A stretch of 64,000 nt of DNA from positions 19,787 to 83,786 of the forward strand of contig JAWKZS010000016.1 of NCBI GenBank assembly GCA_041395845.1, in the 5' to 3' direction. The position numbers and the translations under genes were made by a program. The DNA comes from Ch67 sp041395845 (GTDB lineage Bacteria; Pseudomonadota; Gammaproteobacteria; Pseudomonadales; Ketobacteraceae). Below, in pieces: positions 63,667 through 64,000 of this stretch. Numbering within the stretch: the first letter of the stretch is position 1; each line of letters begins with the position of its first letter. Below the pieces are notes generated by a model. That model saw nothing but the letters and a program-made list of their open reading frames with translations, did no database searches and was not told where the DNA came from.

Positions 63667-64000
63667 CAACCGTACAAGACGAGCGTGATGTCGTACTGGT
63701 GGTGGATGACTCGCCAGAAACCCTGGGCATGCTCAACCAGGCTTTGGATGATGCGGGTATGACGGTGCTGGTCGCACTCGAAGGCCTGCAGGCGGTATCC
63801 ATTGCCCGCAAGATGCAGCCGGACGTGATCCTGCTCGATGCCATGATGCCCAACCTGGATGGCTTCGCCACCTGTCGTATTCTGAAACGGGAACCGGATC
63901 TGGCGGATGTACCCGTCATCTTCATGACCGGCCTCAGTGATACCGAACACGTGGTGAAAGGTTTCGAAGCCGGCGGTGTGGATTACGTTACCAAACCGGT
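63663..64000 (+). CDS. Response regulator (3' end outside window)
   Basis: The ATG overlaps the kinase stop (ATGA). The visible 112 residues are a receiver domain: VVLVVDDSPETLGMLNQALD acidic pocket, Asp59 in VILLDAMMPNLDG, the conserved Thr in VIFMTGLSD and Lys in YVTKP. The output domain lies past the right edge; in similar loci it is a LuxR-type DNA-binding domain. It is expected to control the divergent urt-fmd operon. Confidence 0.9.
   Translation, partial: MTTVQDERDVVLVVDDSPETLGMLNQALDDAGMTVLVALEGLQAVSIARKMQPDVILLDAMMPNLDGFATCRILKREPDLADVPVIFMTGLSDTEHVVKGFEAGGVDYVTKP

Overview
The window looks like a chromosomal segment of a moderately GC-rich, free-living gammaproteobacterium, probably marine or aquatic. 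The evidence is YbiT, RhlE, HrpB, YgiQ and YibH/YibI-type proteins, classical sigma-54/NtrC-type sites, and a urea/short-amide ABC transporter followed by formamidase. I cannot name the genus. No rRNA, tRNA, CRISPR array, integrase or transposase was recognised.

Three separated loci deal with small, fully oxidised C-N compounds. (1) At the left edge (1-1407, minus) is the start of a guanidine-uptake operon: the binding protein of the transporter found beside guanidine (urea) carboxylase. It is preceded by a clear guanidine-I (ykkC) riboswitch, a consensus sigma-54 promoter and two NtrC-type sites one helical repeat pair apart. (2) At 22098-27367 a divergent FadR-type GntR regulator faces an operon with a Tsx-like outer-membrane channel, an isochorismatase-fold amidohydrolase, an NCS2-type permease, a close match to biuret hydrolase BiuH, and a cupin. 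A sigma-54 promoter and a GntR-like palindrome lie in front of it. (3) At the right end (53398-64000) urtABCDE, fmdA (formamidase) and fmdB run leftward. Divergent from them are a 1121-residue hybrid kinase with an NCS1 transporter as its sensor and a response regulator cut by the window edge. Guanidine carboxylation and biuret hydrolysis both feed allophanate, so loci 1 and 2 probably share allophanate hydrolase, while locus 3 brings in urea and formamide.

Between these loci lie housekeeping and accessory genes: Bcr/CflA efflux, RhlE, YbiT, MltB-type transglycosylase, M23 and M61 peptidases, a 7TM diguanylate cyclase, an HpnE-like oxidase, a lipoprotein hydrolase, a PreA-like protein coupled to pyruvate:ferredoxin oxidoreductase (NifJ), a beta-lactamase-fold hydrolase, an SGNH lipoprotein in an AT-rich patch, HrpB, an operon of three proteins I do not recognise (31234-33732), a METTL25-like methyltransferase, DHH and DODA proteins, TauE/SafE, YgiQ, Anbu, a CsoR-family regulator with its operator, a membrane-anchored glutamate-synthase-like protein, YibI/YibH, GST, HisC, and a DUF2157/DUF4401/GDYXXLXY membrane module.

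Nine genes between about 8.2 and 36.9 kb are broken by single-base shifts, several in homopolymer runs, while genes to the right are intact. This looks more like uncorrected sequencing indels than decay. I annotate those genes over their full reconstructed span.
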